Below, in pieces: positions 1 through 10,480 of a DNA stretch of 64,000 nucleotides (position 1 is the stretch's first letter; every line of letters starts with the position of its first letter). The DNA comes from Kosakonia pseudosacchari. Lineage in GTDB: Bacteria; Pseudomonadota; Gammaproteobacteria; Enterobacterales; Enterobacteriaceae. Made by a program: the position numbers and the translations under genes. The notes under the pieces are model-generated. The model saw only the letters and a program-made list of their open reading frames with translations. It searched no databases and was not told the DNA's origin. Where the stretch lies: NCBI RefSeq assembly GCF_900184035.1, contig NZ_FXWP01000004.1:1-64000 (forward strand), given 5' to 3'.

Positions 1-4
1 GGCA

Positions 5-100
5 GCCCGTTTACGGGCCGTAAGTAAAGAAGTTTGATGCAAATGTCAGATCGTATGCGCCTGTTAGGGCGCGGCTGGTAACAGAGCCTTACAGGCGCAT
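5..100. other. Non-coding segment with two inverted repeats
   Basis: No gene is seen before the 3' end of pta. GCCCGT at 5-10 and ACGGGC at 13-18 form a short palindrome. ATGCGCCTGT at 55-64 and ACAGGCGCAT at 91-100 are perfect 10-base arms around a 26-base loop. In E. coli the gene after pta is yfcC, so this may be the leader of a gene beyond the left edge, read on the minus strand; that is inference. Confidence 0.5.
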
Positions 101-103
101 CTG

Positions 104-127
104 AAAAACCTCCGGCTATGCCGGAGG
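104..127 (-). terminator. Rho-independent terminator of pta
   Basis: Arms CCTCCGGC (109-116) and GCCGGAGG (120-127) enclose a 3-base loop. Read on the minus strand the stem is followed by a run of five T, about 25 bases after the pta stop codon. Confidence 0.85.
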
Positions 128-151
128 ATATTTATTGCCGGTTAAAGCAAA

Positions 152-2290
152 TTACTGCTGGGATGCCTGGATCGCGGTCAGTGCGATGGTATAGACGATA
201 TCGTCTACCAGCGCGCCACGGGACAGGTCGTTAACCGGTTTGCGCATACCCTGCAGCATCGGCCCGATGGAGATCAGGTCGGCAGAACGCTGCACCGCTT
301 TGTAGGTGGTGTTACCGGTGTTCAGATCCGGGAAGATGAACACGGTAGCGCGACCTGCAACCGGAGAGTTCGGCGCTTTGGATTTCGCAACATCAGCCAT
401 TACCGCAGCGTCGTACTGCAGCGGACCGTCGATAACCAGATCAGGACGTTTTTCCTGCGCCAGACGAGTCGCTTCACGCACTTTCTCTACATCGCTACCC
501 GCGCCGGAGTTACCGGTGGAGTAGGAGAGCATTGCCACACGCGGTTCGATACCGAACGCGATGGCGGAATCCGCAGACTGAATCGCGATTTCTGCCAGTT
601 GTTCAGCGGTCGGATCCGGGTTGATGGCGCAGTCACCGTACACATAAACCTGTTCCGGCAGCAGCATAAAGAACACGGAGGAAACCAGTGAGCTACCCGG
701 TGCGGTTTTGATCAACTGCAGCGGCGGACGAATGGTGTTCGCGGTGGTGTGCACAGCACCGGAAACCAGACCGTCTACTTCGTCCTGTTCCAGCATCAGC
801 GTGCCGAGAACCACGTTGTCTTCCAGTTGTTCGCGGGCGACGGCTTCGGTCATGCCCTTGCTCTTACGCAGTTCAACCAGGCGCGCAACATAGCTTTCAC
901 GCACTACGTCCGGATCGACGATTTCAATGCCGGTGCCCAGCTCAACGCCTTGTGCAGCAGCGACGCGGTTGATCTCGTCCGGATTACCCAGCAGGATACA
1001 GGTCGCGATACCACGTTCAGCACAAATAGCAGCAGCTTTCACGGTACGCGGTTCGTCGCCTTCCGGCAGAACAACGCGTTTACCCGCTTTGCGCGCCAGC
1101 TCAGTTAACTGGTAACGGAAGGCCGGCGGAGAGAGACGACGGCTGCGCTCGGAAGTCGCGGTCAGAGAATCGATCCACTGGGCATTGATGTAGCCAGCCA
1201 CATATTCCTGAACGTTTTCGATACGCTCGTTATCATCAACCGGAACTTCCAGGTTGAAGCTCTGCAGGCTCAGGGAGGTCTGCCAGGTGTTGGTATTCAC
1301 CATAAATACCGGCAGGCCGGTGGCGAATGCACGTTCGCACAGTTTGCGCACGCTGGCGTCCATTTCGTAGCCGCCAGTCAGCAGCAGCGCACCGATCTCC
1401 ACGCCGTTCATCGCCGCGAGGCAAGCGGCAACCAGCACGTCCGGACGGTCTGCGGAAGTCACCAGCAGTGAACCCGGGCGGAAGTGTTCCAGCATGTGCG
1501 GAATGCTGCGCGCACAGAAGGTCACCGATTTCACACGGCGGGTTTTGATATCGCCTTCGTTAACAATGGTTGCATTCAGGTGGCGAGCCATGTCGATTGC
1601 GCGGGTGGCAATCAGATCGAAGCTCCACGGCACTGCGCCCAGCACCGGCAGCGGGCTGGCTTCTTGCAGTTTAGCCGGGTCGATATGAATAACTTTCGCT
1701 TTAGACGAGTCATCGAAAATTTCAGACAAGTCAGGGCGGGTACGACCTTGTTCATCAACCGGAGCGTTCAGTTTGTTAACAATAACGCCGGTGATGTTGG
1801 TATTTTTCGCGCCGCCGAAGCTGTTGCGGGTCAGTTCGATACGCTCTTTCAACTGCTCCGGCGTGTCGGTGCCCTGGGACATAACAAACACGATTTCTGC
1901 GTTCAGCGTTTTCGCGATTTCAAAGTTCAGCGACTGCGCGAACTGATGTTTACGCGTCGGAACCAGGCCTTCAACCAGCACCACTTCAGCGTCTTTGCTG
2001 CTTTCGTGGTAACGGGCGATGATCTCTTCCATCAGCACGTCTTTCTGGTTGCTGGAGAGCAGCGACTCAACGTGGCTCATTTTCAGCGGTTCTGCTGCAG
2101 TCAGACCAGAGTTGGCACGCACGATTGTGGTGGTCTGGTCCGGCGCATCGCCACCGGCGCGCGGCTGGGCGATCGGTTTAAAGACGCTCAGACGAACGCC
2201 TTTGCGTTCCATAGCACGGATAACGCCAAGGCTGACGCTGGTCAGGCCGACGCTGGTTCCGGTAGGGATCAGCATAATAATACGGGACAC
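152..2290 (-). CDS. pta: Phosphate acetyltransferase
   Basis: Interconverts acetyl-CoA and acetyl phosphate in the cytoplasm; with AckA it forms the acetate overflow and assimilation pathway. The 712-residue product has the long enterobacterial three-part form: an N-terminal P-loop-like domain ([10 protein letters not shown] near residues 9-18), a middle DRTGG-type domain, and the C-terminal catalytic phosphotransacetylase domain from about residue 390 ([13 protein letters not shown]). E. coli Pta is 714 residues. The start is GTG at 2288-2290, preceded on the minus strand by GAGGATTAACC, and it gives the conserved N-terminus [11 protein letters not shown]. It lies 78 bases downstream of ackA on the same strand, with a hairpin between them, so it is probably the second gene of an ackA-pta operon. 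Confidence 0.97.
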   Translation of the reverse strand: MSRIIMLIPTGTSVGLTSVSLGVIRAMERKGVRLSVFKPIAQPRAGGDAPDQTTTIVRANSGLTAAEPLKMSHVESLLSSNQKDVLMEEIIARYHESSKDAEVVLVEGLVPTRKHQFAQSLNFEIAKTLNAEIVFVMSQGTDTPEQLKERIELTRNSFGGAKNTNITGVIVNKLNAPVDEQGRTRPDLSEIFDDSSKAKVIHIDPAKLQEASPLPVLGAVPWSFDLIATRAIDMARHLNATIVNEGDIKTRRVKSVTFCARSIPHMLEHFRPGSLLVTSADRPDVLVAACLAAMNGVEIGALLLTGGYEMDASVRKLCERAFATGLPVFMVNTNTWQTSLSLQSFNLEVPVDDNERIENVQEYVAGYINAQWIDSLTATSERSRRLSPPAFRYQLTELARKAGKRVVLPEGDEPRTVKAAAICAERGIATCILLGNPDEINRVAAAQGVELGTGIEIVDPDVVRESYVARLVELRKSKGMTEAVAREQLEDNVVLGTLMLEQDEVDGLVSGAVHTTANTIRPPLQLIKTAPGSSLVSSVFFMLLPEQVYVYGDCAINPDPTAEQLAEIAIQSADSAIAFGIEPRVAMLSYSTGNSGAGSDVEKVREATRLAQEKRPDLVIDGPLQYDAAVMADVAKSKAPNSPVAGRATVFIFPDLNTGNTTYKAVQRSADLISIGPMLQGMRKPVNDLSRGALVDDIVYTIALTAIQASQQ

Positions 2291-2333
2291 GGTTAATCCT
2301 CTTTCGTTACCGTCTTGTAAGACGGGTTACAAA

Positions 2334-2361
2334 ACAGCACCGCCAGCGGGGGCTGGCGGTG
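2334..2361 (-). terminator. Intercistronic hairpin between ackA and pta
   Basis: Arms CACCGCCAGC (2338-2347) and GCTGGCGGTG (2352-2361) pair perfectly over 10 bp around a GGGG/CCCC loop. On the minus strand it is followed by TGTTTTG, a weak U tract. It may act as a partial terminator or RNA-stability element that sets pta below ackA; no promoter was identified in the short gap. Confidence 0.55.
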
Positions 2362-2368
2362 TGTGGAA

Positions 2369-3571
2369 TCAGGCAGTCAGGCGGCTCGCGTCTTGCGCGA
2401 TGACCAGCTCTTCGTTTGTCGGGATAACGACAGCCGGGCGGGTGCCTTCTTTGTTGATAAAGCCAGACTTACCAAAACGGGCAGCCAGGTTACGTTCGTG
2501 ATCAACTTCAAAGCCGAGAACGCCCAGTTTGCCCAGAGACAGTTCACGTACCATGGCGGCGTTTTCACCGATACCACCGGTGAAGACAACCGCGTCCAGA
2601 CGACCTTCCATCAGCGCAGTGTAAGAGCCGATGTATTTCGCCAGACGGTGGCAGTAAACGTCCATTGCGCGTTTCGCGTCTTCTTTATCTTTGTAGTTAT
2701 CTTCTACATAACGGCAGTCGCTGGTGACTTCGGTCAGGCCCAGCAGACCGGACTCTTTGGTCAGCATTTTGTTGATCGCTTCAACGCTCATGCCCAGGGT
2801 GTCATGCAGGTGGAAAATGATAGCCGGATCGATATCACCAGAACGGGTACCCATTACCAGGCCTTCCAGCGGGGTCAGACCCATGGAAGTGTCAACGCAT
2901 TTACCGTTACGGATAGCGGATACAGAACCACCGTTACCCAGGTGGCAGGTGATGATGTTCAGCTCTTCAACCGGTTTGTTCAGGACTTTGGCTGCTTCCT
3001 GAGTCACATAGAAGTGGCTGGTGCCGTGTGCGCCATAGCGACGAACGCCATGCTCTTTGTACAGTTTGTACGGCAGCGCATACAGGTAGGACTCTTCCGG
3101 CATCGTGGTGTGGAACGCAGTGTCGAACACAGCCACGTTTTTGTCTTTCAGGTTCGGGAAGGATTTCAGCGCTTCGGCGATACCAATCAGGTGAGCCGGG
3201 TTGTGCAGCGGTGCGAAAGAGGCTGCATCTTTGATGCCCTGAATAACGGATTCGTCGATAACCACAGAGCTGGTGTATTTTTCGCCACCATGCACGATGC
3301 GGTGACCGATTGCGGTCAGCTGTGCGGACAGTTCTGGTTTTTGTGCCAGAATAGTGTTAACGATAAAGTTCAGCGCTTCGCTGTGAGCGGCACCTGCACC
3401 TAAAGCCGCTTCTTGTTTACCGCCATCAATTTTCCACTTGATGCGCGCTTCTGGAAGGTGGAAACATTCGGCTAAACCAGAGAGGTACTCGTCACCATTA
3501 ACTGCATCGATGATTGCGAATTTCAGTGAGGAGCTACCGCAGTTCAGAACCAGTACTAACTTACTCGACAT
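2369..3571 (-). CDS. ackA: Acetate kinase
   Basis: Transfers phosphate between acetyl phosphate and ADP, making ATP and acetate. The product is 400 residues, as in E. coli. Family landmarks seen are the N-terminal phosphate-binding [14 protein letters not shown] (residues 6-19), [10 protein letters not shown], the conserved [16 protein letters not shown] segment, and [14 protein letters not shown] near the C-terminus. The ATG start at 3569-3571 has AGGTACTTCC just upstream on the minus strand. It is the first gene of the ackA-pta pair and is transcribed away from yfbV across a 336-base divergent region. Confidence 0.97.
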   Translation of the reverse strand: MSSKLVLVLNCGSSSLKFAIIDAVNGDEYLSGLAECFHLPEARIKWKIDGGKQEAALGAGAAHSEALNFIVNTILAQKPELSAQLTAIGHRIVHGGEKYTSSVVIDESVIQGIKDAASFAPLHNPAHLIGIAEALKSFPNLKDKNVAVFDTAFHTTMPEESYLYALPYKLYKEHGVRRYGAHGTSHFYVTQEAAKVLNKPVEELNIITCHLGNGGSVSAIRNGKCVDTSMGLTPLEGLVMGTRSGDIDPAIIFHLHDTLGMSVEAINKMLTKESGLLGLTEVTSDCRYVEDNYKDKEDAKRAMDVYCHRLAKYIGSYTALMEGRLDAVVFTGGIGENAAMVRELSLGKLGVLGFEVDHERNLAARFGKSGFINKEGTRPAVVIPTNEELVIAQDASRLTA

Positions 3572-3907
3572 GGAAGTACCTATTTATGATACGTGGCTAA
3601 AAAAGGTCAGTGAGTCGCACAGCGTAGCGCAGATGGATACTGACAATTATGATTAACATCATGCCGGGTTTACTTTCTGGCATGATGAGAAGAATACATA
3701 AAATTTTAAGCTATTTTGCGCAAATTTCAGGCAGTGGCATAATGAGCTTAAATTTGACGATTTAAAGATATTCGTCTAATGAACCGGTCAAGGCCGCCAC
3801 AGGATACCTGATACCATGTGGGATTGACAAAAAATTTTAACGTTGTCATTCACAGTTGTTGTTTTGCACAAATTTTTTAATTTTTATATGTGAAGTTGAG
3901 GTAACCC
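3572..3907. promoter_or_regulatory. Divergent ackA / yfbV control region
   Basis: There is no gene in these 336 A/T-rich bases. CATCATGCC (3657-3665) and GGCATGATG (3679-3687) are perfect 9-base arms around a 13-base loop in the ackA leader. A TTGACA hexamer lies at 3824-3829 facing yfbV, but no good -10 hexamer follows at normal spacing, so I do not assign the promoter precisely. Confidence 0.5.
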
Positions 3908-4363
3908 ATGTCCACTTCAGAGAATCGACCCGTCAATTTTTTTAGTTTGTTTCGTCGGGGTCAGCACTATGCGAAGACCTGGCCTATGGAAAAACGCCTC
4001 GCTCCGATGTTCGTTGAAAACCGTGTGATCCGCGCAATGCGCTATGCCACGCGCTTTATGCCGCCCGTGGCCGTGTTTACTCTCTGCTGGCAAATCGCGC
4101 TCGGCGGCCAGCTTGGACCGGCGGTGGCTACCGCGCTGTTTGCGCTGAGCCTGCCGATGCAGGGGCTATGGTGGCTGGGTAAGCGTTCTGTGACGCCGCT
4201 ACCGCCGTCGATTCTGCACTGGTTTTATGAAGTGCGCGGCAAGTTGCAAGAAGCGGGTCAGGCGTTAGCACCTGTAGAGGGTAAGCCTGATTATCAAGCG
4301 CTGGCCGACACGCTTAAACGTGCTTTTAAACAGCTCGATAAAACATTCCTTGATGATTTGTGA
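3908..4363 (+). CDS. yfbV: UPF0208 inner-membrane protein YfbV
   Basis: The 151-residue product belongs to the UPF0208 family and has the same length as E. coli YfbV. The middle (about residues 40-95) holds two hydrophobic segments, around [16 protein letters not shown] and [16 protein letters not shown], flanked by a basic N-terminus and a soluble C-terminal helix. This fits a small inner-membrane protein with both ends in the cytoplasm. In E. coli, YfbV has been linked to insulating the Ter macrodomain of the chromosome; nothing in this sequence tests that role. The ATG follows GAGGTAACCC. It is single-gene, with its own terminator. Confidence 0.9.
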   Translation: MSTSENRPVNFFSLFRRGQHYAKTWPMEKRLAPMFVENRVIRAMRYATRFMPPVAVFTLCWQIALGGQLGPAVATALFALSLPMQGLWWLGKRSVTPLPPSILHWFYEVRGKLQEAGQALAPVEGKPDYQALADTLKRAFKQLDKTFLDDL

Positions 4364-4389
4364 GTTTGAACAAGTTTCGCAATCTCTAT

Positions 4390-4427
4390 AAAAGAAGGCA
4401 TTTTTGCGATGTCTTCTTTTTTATTTT
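4390..4427 (+). terminator. Terminator of yfbV
   Basis: AAAAGAAGGCAT and ATGTCTTCTTTT form a stem with one G-U pair, followed by TTTTTT and more T. It begins about 27 bases after the yfbV stop. Confidence 0.8.
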
Positions 4428-4487
4428 TCATTCTGTTCTACCCAACACCCCCGGCAAATCAAGAAAGCCGTCTTTTTCAGCAGGTAA

Positions 4488-5030
<543 letters not shown>

Positions 5031-5040
5031 GGAGGTGAGT

Positions 5041-5700
5041 GTGCAGTGTAAAGGATTTCTGTTTGACCTGGATGGCACCCTGGTGAATTCGCTGCCCGCT
5101 GTGGAGCGGGCATGGTGTAACTGGGCTGATCGATTTGGTATCGCGCATGATGAAGTACTGAATTTTATCCACGGCAAACAGGCGATTACCTCGCTGCGGC
5201 ATTTTTTACCGGGCAAGTCTGAAGCAGAGATTGCGGCTGAATTTACCTGGCTTGAACAGGTTGAAGCGGCTGACACCGATGGCATTACCGCGCTGCCTGG
5301 CGCGATTGCGCTGCTTCAGCATTTAGATGAGTCAGCGATTCCGTGGGCTATTGTTACCTCCGGGTCTGTGCCTGTCGCTCATGCGCGACATCGTGCAACC
5401 GGGTTGCCGACACCGAAAGTGTTCGTCACCGCCGAGCAGGTTACACGCGGTAAACCTGAGCCTGATGCTTATCTCCTCGGCGCACAGCTGTTGGGGCTTT
5501 CACCGCGCGAGTGCGTAGTGGTGGAAGATGCGCCGGCGGGTCTCCTTTCCGGCCTTGCCGCAGGTTGCCATGTGATTGCGGTCAATGTTCCTGCGGATGC
5601 GCCCCGGCTTGACGAGGTGGATTTCCGACTCACCACGCTTGAAGCGCTTGATGTCGCAAAACAGCCGGACGGGCGGGTGAATGTCACGCTAAAGGTTTGA
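5041..5700 (+). CDS. hxpA: Sugar/hexitol phosphatase of the HAD superfamily
   Basis: A cytosolic phosphatase of 219 residues, orthologous to E. coli HxpA (YfbT), which hydrolyses small sugar phosphates. HAD motif I is FLFDLDGTL, with nucleophile Asp9 and acid/base Asp11. Motif II is IVTSGS, the motif III lysine lies in GKPEPDAYLLG, and motif IV is VVEDAPAG. A helical cap domain sits between motifs I and II, as in the beta-phosphoglucomutase-like subclass. I chose GTG at 5041: GGAGG at 5031-5035 is five bases upstream and the N-terminus matches the family. An in-frame GTG at 5035 overlaps that ribosome site and is less likely. It is in the same transcription unit as yfbU. Confidence 0.9.
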   Translation: MQCKGFLFDLDGTLVNSLPAVERAWCNWADRFGIAHDEVLNFIHGKQAITSLRHFLPGKSEAEIAAEFTWLEQVEAADTDGITALPGAIALLQHLDESAIPWAIVTSGSVPVAHARHRATGLPTPKVFVTAEQVTRGKPEPDAYLLGAQLLGLSPRECVVVEDAPAGLLSGLAAGCHVIAVNVPADAPRLDEVDFRLTTLEALDVAKQPDGRVNVTLKV

Positions 5701-5712
5701 TCCCATGATGTA

Positions 5713-5737
5713 ACCCCACTTTTGTGGGGTTTTTTTA
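5713..5737 (+). terminator. Terminator of hxpA
   Basis: ACCCCAC (5713-5719) and GTGGGGT (5724-5730) form a perfect 7-bp stem with a TTTT loop, followed by a run of seven T. Confidence 0.92.
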
Positions 5738-5776
5738 TGGCACTATTTCTCCACTATCAACTGACAAGGATACGTT

Positions 5777-7609
5777 GTGAACGGTGAACTTATCTGGGTA
5801 CTGTGTCTGCTGGGCATCGCGGTGGTGCTTTTCGCGACGGGCAAAGTGCGCATGGATGCTGTAGCCCTGTTTGTCATTGTTGCCTTTGTTCTTAGTGGAA
5901 CGCTGACGCTTTCCGAAGCGTTTTCCGGTTTTAGCGACCCGAACGTCGTGTTAATTGCCGCCCTGTTTATCATCGGCGACGGCCTGGTGCGCACCGGGGT
6001 GGCGACAAACATGGGGGCGTGGCTGGTCAACATGGCGGGCAGCAGCGAAACCAAAATGCTGGTGTTGTTGATGGTCACCGTTGCCGGGCTTGGGGCATTT
6101 ATGAGTTCGACCGGCGTGGTGGCAATCTTCATCCCGGTGGTGCTTAGCGTGTCAATGCGCATGCAGATTTCGCCGTCACGGCTGATGATGCCGCTCAGTT
6201 TCGCCGGCCTTATTAGCGGCATGATGACGTTGGTAGCGACGCCGCCAAACCTTGTTGTTAATAGCGAATTGCTACGCGAAGGCTTTGACGGCTTCAGCTT
6301 TTTTAGCGTGACCCCTTTGGGGCTGGTGATCCTACTGCTTGGCATTATTTATATGCTGTTGATGCGTTTCACGTTGAAAGGGGAGAGTGACGATGCCGCG
6401 CGTGAAAGCTGGAAACGCCGCAGTTTTCGCGATCTTATTAAGGAGTATCGTCTTGCCGGTCGGGCGCGCCGTCTGGCGATCCGCCCCGGTTCGCCAATGA
6501 TTGGGCAGCGGCTGGATGATTTACAACTGCGTGAGCGCTATGGCGCCAACATTATCGGTGTTGAGCGCTGGCGGCATTTCCGGCGTGTCATTGTTAACGT
6601 TAATGGGGTATCCGAATTTCGTGCCCGCGATGTGCTGCTGATTGACATGTCTGCCGCCGAAGTCGATTTACGCCAGTTTTGCGCTGAACAACTGCTTGAG
6701 CCGATGATCCTGCGCGGTGAGTATTTTTCCGACCAGGCGCTGGATGTCGGAATGGCGGAGGTGTCGCTGATCCCCGATTCGGAACTGATTGGCAAAACAG
6801 TGCGCGAAATCGGTTTTCGCACCCGCTACGGCCTTAACGTTGTTGGTCTGAAACGCAACGGCGAGGCGCTGGAAGGCGCGGTGACGGATGAAACATTGCA
6901 ACTGGGCGATGTTTTTCTGGTGGTCGGAAACTGGAAACTTATCAGCCAGCTTGGTTCGCACGGGCGCGACTTTGTGGTGCTCAACTTACCGGTGGAAGAG
7001 AGTGCCGCGTCTCCGGCGCACAGCCAGGCGGCACACGCTATTTTCTGCCTGGTATTGATGGTTGCGTTGATGCTGACGGATGAAATTCCCAATCCGGTGG
7101 CCGCGATCATCGCGTGTATGTTGATGGGCAAGTTTCGCTGTATTGATGCAGAAAGTGCGTATAAAGCGATCCACTGGCCGAGCATTATTTTGATTGTCGG
7201 TATGATGCCGTTCGCGCTGGCGTTGCAAAAAACCGGCGGTGTGGATCTGGTGGTGAAAGGGTTGATGGACTTAGGCGGCGGCTATGGCCCGCATCTGATG
7301 CTGATATGTCTGTTCGTGATGTGCGCCACGATTGGCTTATTTATCTCTAACACCGCAACGGCGGTATTGATGGCACCGATTGCCCTGGCGGCAGCGAAAT
7401 CAATGGGCGTTTCGCCTTATCCGTTCGCAATGGTTGTCGCGATGGCGGCCTCGGCCGCGTTTATGACACCCGTTTCCTCACCGGTGAATACACTGGTTTT
7501 AGGACCGGGTAACTACCAGTTCAGTGATTTTGTAAAAATCGGCGTGCCGTTCACGTTGCTGGTGATGGTGGTCTGCGCACTATTAATCCCGGTGCTGTTT
7601 CCGTTCTGA
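5777..7609 (+). CDS. yfbS: SLC13/DASS-type anion transporter with two RCK_C domains
   Basis: A 610-residue inner-membrane transporter of the divalent anion/sodium symporter family, the same length as E. coli YfbS. Hydrophobic segments occupy about residues 1-210 and 405-610. Between them is a soluble region (about 215-400) with two TrkA-C/RCK_C-like repeats, around [16 protein letters not shown] and [15 protein letters not shown], which in other proteins bind small ligands. The [11 protein letters not shown] and [14 protein letters not shown] segments resemble the two SNT-type substrate motifs of the family. The substrate is unknown. The start is GTG at 5777, six bases after AAGGA. It stands alone between the hxpA terminator and convergent yfbR. 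Confidence 0.88.
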   Translation: MNGELIWVLCLLGIAVVLFATGKVRMDAVALFVIVAFVLSGTLTLSEAFSGFSDPNVVLIAALFIIGDGLVRTGVATNMGAWLVNMAGSSETKMLVLLMVTVAGLGAFMSSTGVVAIFIPVVLSVSMRMQISPSRLMMPLSFAGLISGMMTLVATPPNLVVNSELLREGFDGFSFFSVTPLGLVILLLGIIYMLLMRFTLKGESDDAARESWKRRSFRDLIKEYRLAGRARRLAIRPGSPMIGQRLDDLQLRERYGANIIGVERWRHFRRVIVNVNGVSEFRARDVLLIDMSAAEVDLRQFCAEQLLEPMILRGEYFSDQALDVGMAEVSLIPDSELIGKTVREIGFRTRYGLNVVGLKRNGEALEGAVTDETLQLGDVFLVVGNWKLISQLGSHGRDFVVLNLPVEESAASPAHSQAAHAIFCLVLMVALMLTDEIPNPVAAIIACMLMGKFRCIDAESAYKAIHWPSIILIVGMMPFALALQKTGGVDLVVKGLMDLGGGYGPHLMLICLFVMCATIGLFISNTATAVLMAPIALAAAKSMGVSPYPFAMVVAMAASAAFMTPVSSPVNTLVLGPGNYQFSDFVKIGVPFTLLVMVVCALLIPVLFPF

Positions 7610-7610
7610 T

Positions 7611-7635
7611 ATGGCCGGGTTTGTTGGCCCGGCAT
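7611..7635. terminator. Hairpin between convergent yfbS and yfbR
   Basis: GCCGGG (7614-7619) and CCCGGC (7628-7633) can pair around an 8-base loop. There is no U tract on either side, so terminator function is uncertain. Confidence 0.4.
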
Positions 7636-7641
7636 GTTCAG

Positions 7642-8241
7642 TTACAGCGGCGAATCCTGGCTGATTTCATCCAGCGACAAATGGAAGCTCGGTACAAATA
7701 CCTGCATAAAGTAATCCATTTCCGGGCTGCGGCGCGCATCAAGCGTTTTTTCCAGCCGTGATTTAGCCAGCAAGAATTCGTTGTTGCCAGCGGAGAGCTC
7801 TTCCAGACACTTCAGATAAGCGCACAGGGCATCTGCCTGTTTCACAATCGATTTTTCTTCTGCCGTGTAGTGATATTCATCGATCAGCGGCGCAAAAATA
7901 TCACGCAGTTCTTCCGGTACCATCTCGACCAACTTCTGCTGGGCGATCTTCTCGATGGCTTTATATTCCTGAGCGATTTGCGAGTTGAAATATTTTACCG
8001 GCGTAGGCAAATCACCGGTCAGCACTTCTGATGCATCGTGGTACATCGCCAGCAGCGCAATGCGTTCAGCATTGACCTGGCCCGCGAATTTACGGTTTTT
8101 AATTGCCGCCAGCGCGTGGGCGACCATCGCAACTTGTAAGCTATGTTCGGAGACATTCTCCGTGCGCACATTGCGCATCAGCGGCCAGCGATTGATGAGT
8201 TTAAGGCGGGAAAGATGGGCGAAAAAGTGGCTCTGACTCAT
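7642..8241 (-). CDS. yfbR: 5'-deoxynucleotidase (HD-domain)
   Basis: Hydrolyses deoxyribonucleoside 5'-monophosphates in the cytoplasm and takes part in thymidylate salvage and pool control. The 199-residue protein has the HD phosphohydrolase signature: metal-ligand His33 in NVSEHSLQ and the His68-Asp69 pair in [11 protein letters not shown], followed by [12 protein letters not shown] chose the ATG at 8239-8241 ([10 protein letters not shown]), preceded on the minus strand by AAGGTTAACC, because it gives exactly the family length. A longer frame upstream runs into the alaA coding region and is not conserved. It lies 79 bases downstream of alaA on the same strand. Confidence 0.94.
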   Translation of the reverse strand: MSQSHFFAHLSRLKLINRWPLMRNVRTENVSEHSLQVAMVAHALAAIKNRKFAGQVNAERIALLAMYHDASEVLTGDLPTPVKYFNSQIAQEYKAIEKIAQQKLVEMVPEELRDIFAPLIDEYHYTAEEKSIVKQADALCAYLKCLEELSAGNNEFLLAKSRLEKTLDARRSPEMDYFMQVFVPSFHLSLDEISQDSPL

Positions 8242-8289
8242 GGTTAACCTTGTCTGTGACTGCGACCTGAGCCATTGTGCGCAGAGAGT

Positions 8290-8313
8290 GGGGGAAGATG
8301 CAAATCCTCCCCC
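8290..8313 (-). other. Intercistronic hairpin between alaA and yfbR
   Basis: GGGGGA-A-GAT (8290-8299) pairs with ATC-C-TCCCCC (8304-8313) around a GCAA loop, with one mismatch. No T run follows on the minus strand, so an RNA-stability or attenuating structure is more likely than a full terminator. Confidence 0.5.
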
Positions 8314-8320
8314 GGCATCC

Positions 8321-9535
8321 TTACTGGTGGTAACCCGAGAGGAAACGACCAAAACGGGTAATCGCCATTTCCAGATCGTCTTCACGCGGCAGCGTCACAA
8401 TGCGTACGTGATCCGGCCAGGGCCAGTTAAACGCAGATCCTTGTACCAGCAGTACTTTTTCCTGCAACAGGAAGTCGAGTACCATTTTTTGATCGTCGTG
8501 AATATTGAAGCGTTTAGCGTCGATTTTCGGGAACATATACAACGCACCGCTTGGTTTCACGCAGGAAACGCCCGGGATCTCGTTGATCAACTCCCACGCG
8601 CGGTTACGCTGCTCATACAGACGCCCGCCAGGCACAATAAATTCACTAATGCTCTGGTAGCCACCGAGCGCGGTCTGAATCGCGTGTTGTGCCGGAACGT
8701 TGGCGCACAGGCGCATCGATGCCAGCATCTCCAGCCCTTCAATATAGCCTTTCGCGTGCTTTTTCGGCCCACTCAACACCATCCAGCCCTGGCGGAAACC
8801 CGCGACCCGGTAGGTTTTCGACAGCCCGTTAAAGGTGATGGTGAACAGATCCGGCGCGAGTGCGGCAATGGAGTGATGCTGCGCTTCGTCGTAAAGAATT
8901 TTGTCGTAGATTTCATCAGCAAAGATGATGAGGTTGTGCTGACGCGCGATCTCAACGATTTCCAGCAGCAGCTCTTTTGAGTAAACCGCGCCGGTCGGGT
9001 TGTTCGGGTTGATAATGACAATCCCGCGCGTACGCGGCGTAATTTTGGCGCGAATATCGTCGAGATCGGGGAACCAGCCTGCCGACTCATCGCATAAATA
9101 GTGCACCGCTTTCCCGCCAGAGAGCGAAACTGCAGCGGTCCACAGCGGGTAATCCGGTGCGGGCACCAGCATTTCGTCACCGCTATTCAGCAACGCCTGC
9201 ATCGACTGCACGATCAACTCGGAAACACCGTTGCCAATATAGATGTCTTCCACAGTCACTTCGCGCATGCCGCGAGCCTGATAGTGCTGCATGATGGCTT
9301 TGCGCGCGGAATAGAGCCCTTTTGAGTCGCAGTAACCTTGCGCGCTCGGCAGGTTACGGATCACATCAACCAGAATTTCATCCGGTGCCTCGAAGCCGAA
9401 AGGGGCTGGGTTGCCGATGTTGAGTTTGAGGACCTTGTTGCCTTCTTCTTCAAGACGTTTTGCTTCTTTCAGAACCGGGCCACGGATGTCGTAACAGACG
9501 TTATCTAATTTGCTGGATTTTTCGATGGAGGACAT
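8321..9535 (-). CDS. alaA: Glutamate-pyruvate aminotransferase
   Basis: A PLP-dependent class I/II aminotransferase that makes alanine from pyruvate and glutamate; orthologous to E. coli AlaA (YfbQ). The 404-residue product shows the family landmarks [10 protein letters not shown], the aspartate in [12 protein letters not shown], the PLP-binding lysine in [11 protein letters not shown], and a C-terminal arginine region (HVRIVTLPR) that binds the substrate carboxylate. The ATG at 9533-9535 ([10 protein letters not shown]) matches the family N-terminus, and AAAGG lies about ten bases upstream on the minus strand. A longer upstream extension in the same frame is not conserved. It is the first gene of alaA-yfbR. 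Confidence 0.95.
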   Translation of the reverse strand: MSSIEKSSKLDNVCYDIRGPVLKEAKRLEEEGNKVLKLNIGNPAPFGFEAPDEILVDVIRNLPSAQGYCDSKGLYSARKAIMQHYQARGMREVTVEDIYIGNGVSELIVQSMQALLNSGDEMLVPAPDYPLWTAAVSLSGGKAVHYLCDESAGWFPDLDDIRAKITPRTRGIVIINPNNPTGAVYSKELLLEIVEIARQHNLIIFADEIYDKILYDEAQHHSIAALAPDLFTITFNGLSKTYRVAGFRQGWMVLSGPKKHAKGYIEGLEMLASMRLCANVPAQHAIQTALGGYQSISEFIVPGGRLYEQRNRAWELINEIPGVSCVKPSGALYMFPKIDAKRFNIHDDQKMVLDFLLQEKVLLVQGSAFNWPWPDHVRIVTLPREDDLEMAITRFGRFLSGYHQ

Positions 9536-10480
9536 GAATCTTTGACCTTTTAGCTGGAATAGCCACTGCCTGCCGTGGAAGTGAGCACGGAACAATGTAC
9601 TCCCCCGTCCGCCCATTTTGAAGGGTTAACAGGAGAAGATTTTGTCTTAATGTCTCTGATGGTTAACGATTTTTTAACTATTAATTAGGCTTTTTGTTTT
9701 TTCTTTTTCTGTTTTTGTTTTATTTTTTGGTTTTTGGTGCTGATATTTATTTTAATTGTGAAATTTTTTACTGTCTAAAGGCGTTCGTTTAGTCGCGGTT
9801 TGAGGCGCTTGGGCTACGGTAGAATTCGTTCTCTGCATAAAACCCGCGCGCTGGATTACTGCCTCATTTGGCCAGGCGAAGAGTTGAGTTGGCTGTAAAC
9901 GCAATGTTAAGCATTATTAATAGTTAGTTCTTCACTTAATTAATAGCGATTTAATATTGAGAATGGGAACGATGACTATCACTAATATTAATAAGATGAT
10001 GGTGTGGTGGACGCCATTTGTTTGCTTAAGATTATTCGCAATAATGCTTATAAATATAAAGGTTTTAGGTTAAACTCGTGGGGCAAGAAATGGAACTGAG
10101 ACCAAAGGCCTTGCTTTAGTTAAGGTTTATTTCTTAATTGTAGTTGATTGTTATTACTCGCTTTTAATTCTGACCAGTTATATAGGCTGGTTCTATATGG
10201 CGCAGTGCTATGTATAGCCTATGAACGTTGCACAAACATGTTTTTCTTAAAAGGAATAACGCGCTTTGGCATCTTTTATATATCTAAAAGGAATGGCAGA
10301 AGGCGAAATAAAGCCATTGAGTTCAGCTTGCGCTAGACAGCGAACTATAAACACCTGAAGACTGCCAGCTTTACCTGGTTATGATCCTGCTGGATGCACT
10401 TTTTAAATGGAATTACTTAATCTTACGAGCACAGCATAAACCCGGGTCACTCCGCGCGAACGACCCGTAAGTGAAAAATT
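9536..10480. promoter_or_regulatory. Long non-coding region between alaA and lrhA
   Basis: These 945 A/T-rich bases hold no convincing gene. They contain a T-rich tract at 9691-9737, an RcsB-box-like site at 10027-10040 followed by TATAAA at 10049-10054, and an inverted repeat just before lrhA (10443-10448 with 10462-10467). A 62-codon frame at 10148-10336 has no ribosome site and low-complexity sequence, and was not called. If transcription starts near the TATAAA, lrhA has an untranslated leader of roughly 400 bases. Confidence 0.6.
10027..10040 (+). promoter_or_regulatory. RcsB/RcsAB-box-like site upstream of lrhA
   Basis: TAAGATTATTCGCA matches the RcsAB box TAAGAATATTCCTA at 11 of 14 positions. 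It lies just upstream of an A/T-rich TATAAA. RcsB represses lrhA in E. coli (established); that this exact site does it here is inference. Confidence 0.5.

Noticed and set aside
3824..3852. Sigma-70 promoter of yfbV with TTGACA
   Set aside because: There is no acceptable -10 hexamer at 15-19 base spacing.
9536..9616. Longer N-terminus for AlaA
   Set aside because: The extension is not conserved, and the ATG at 9535 matches the family start.
10148..10336. A 62-codon frame in the lrhA upstream region
   Set aside because: It has no Shine-Dalgarno and no recognisable family, and lies in A/T-rich non-coding DNA.
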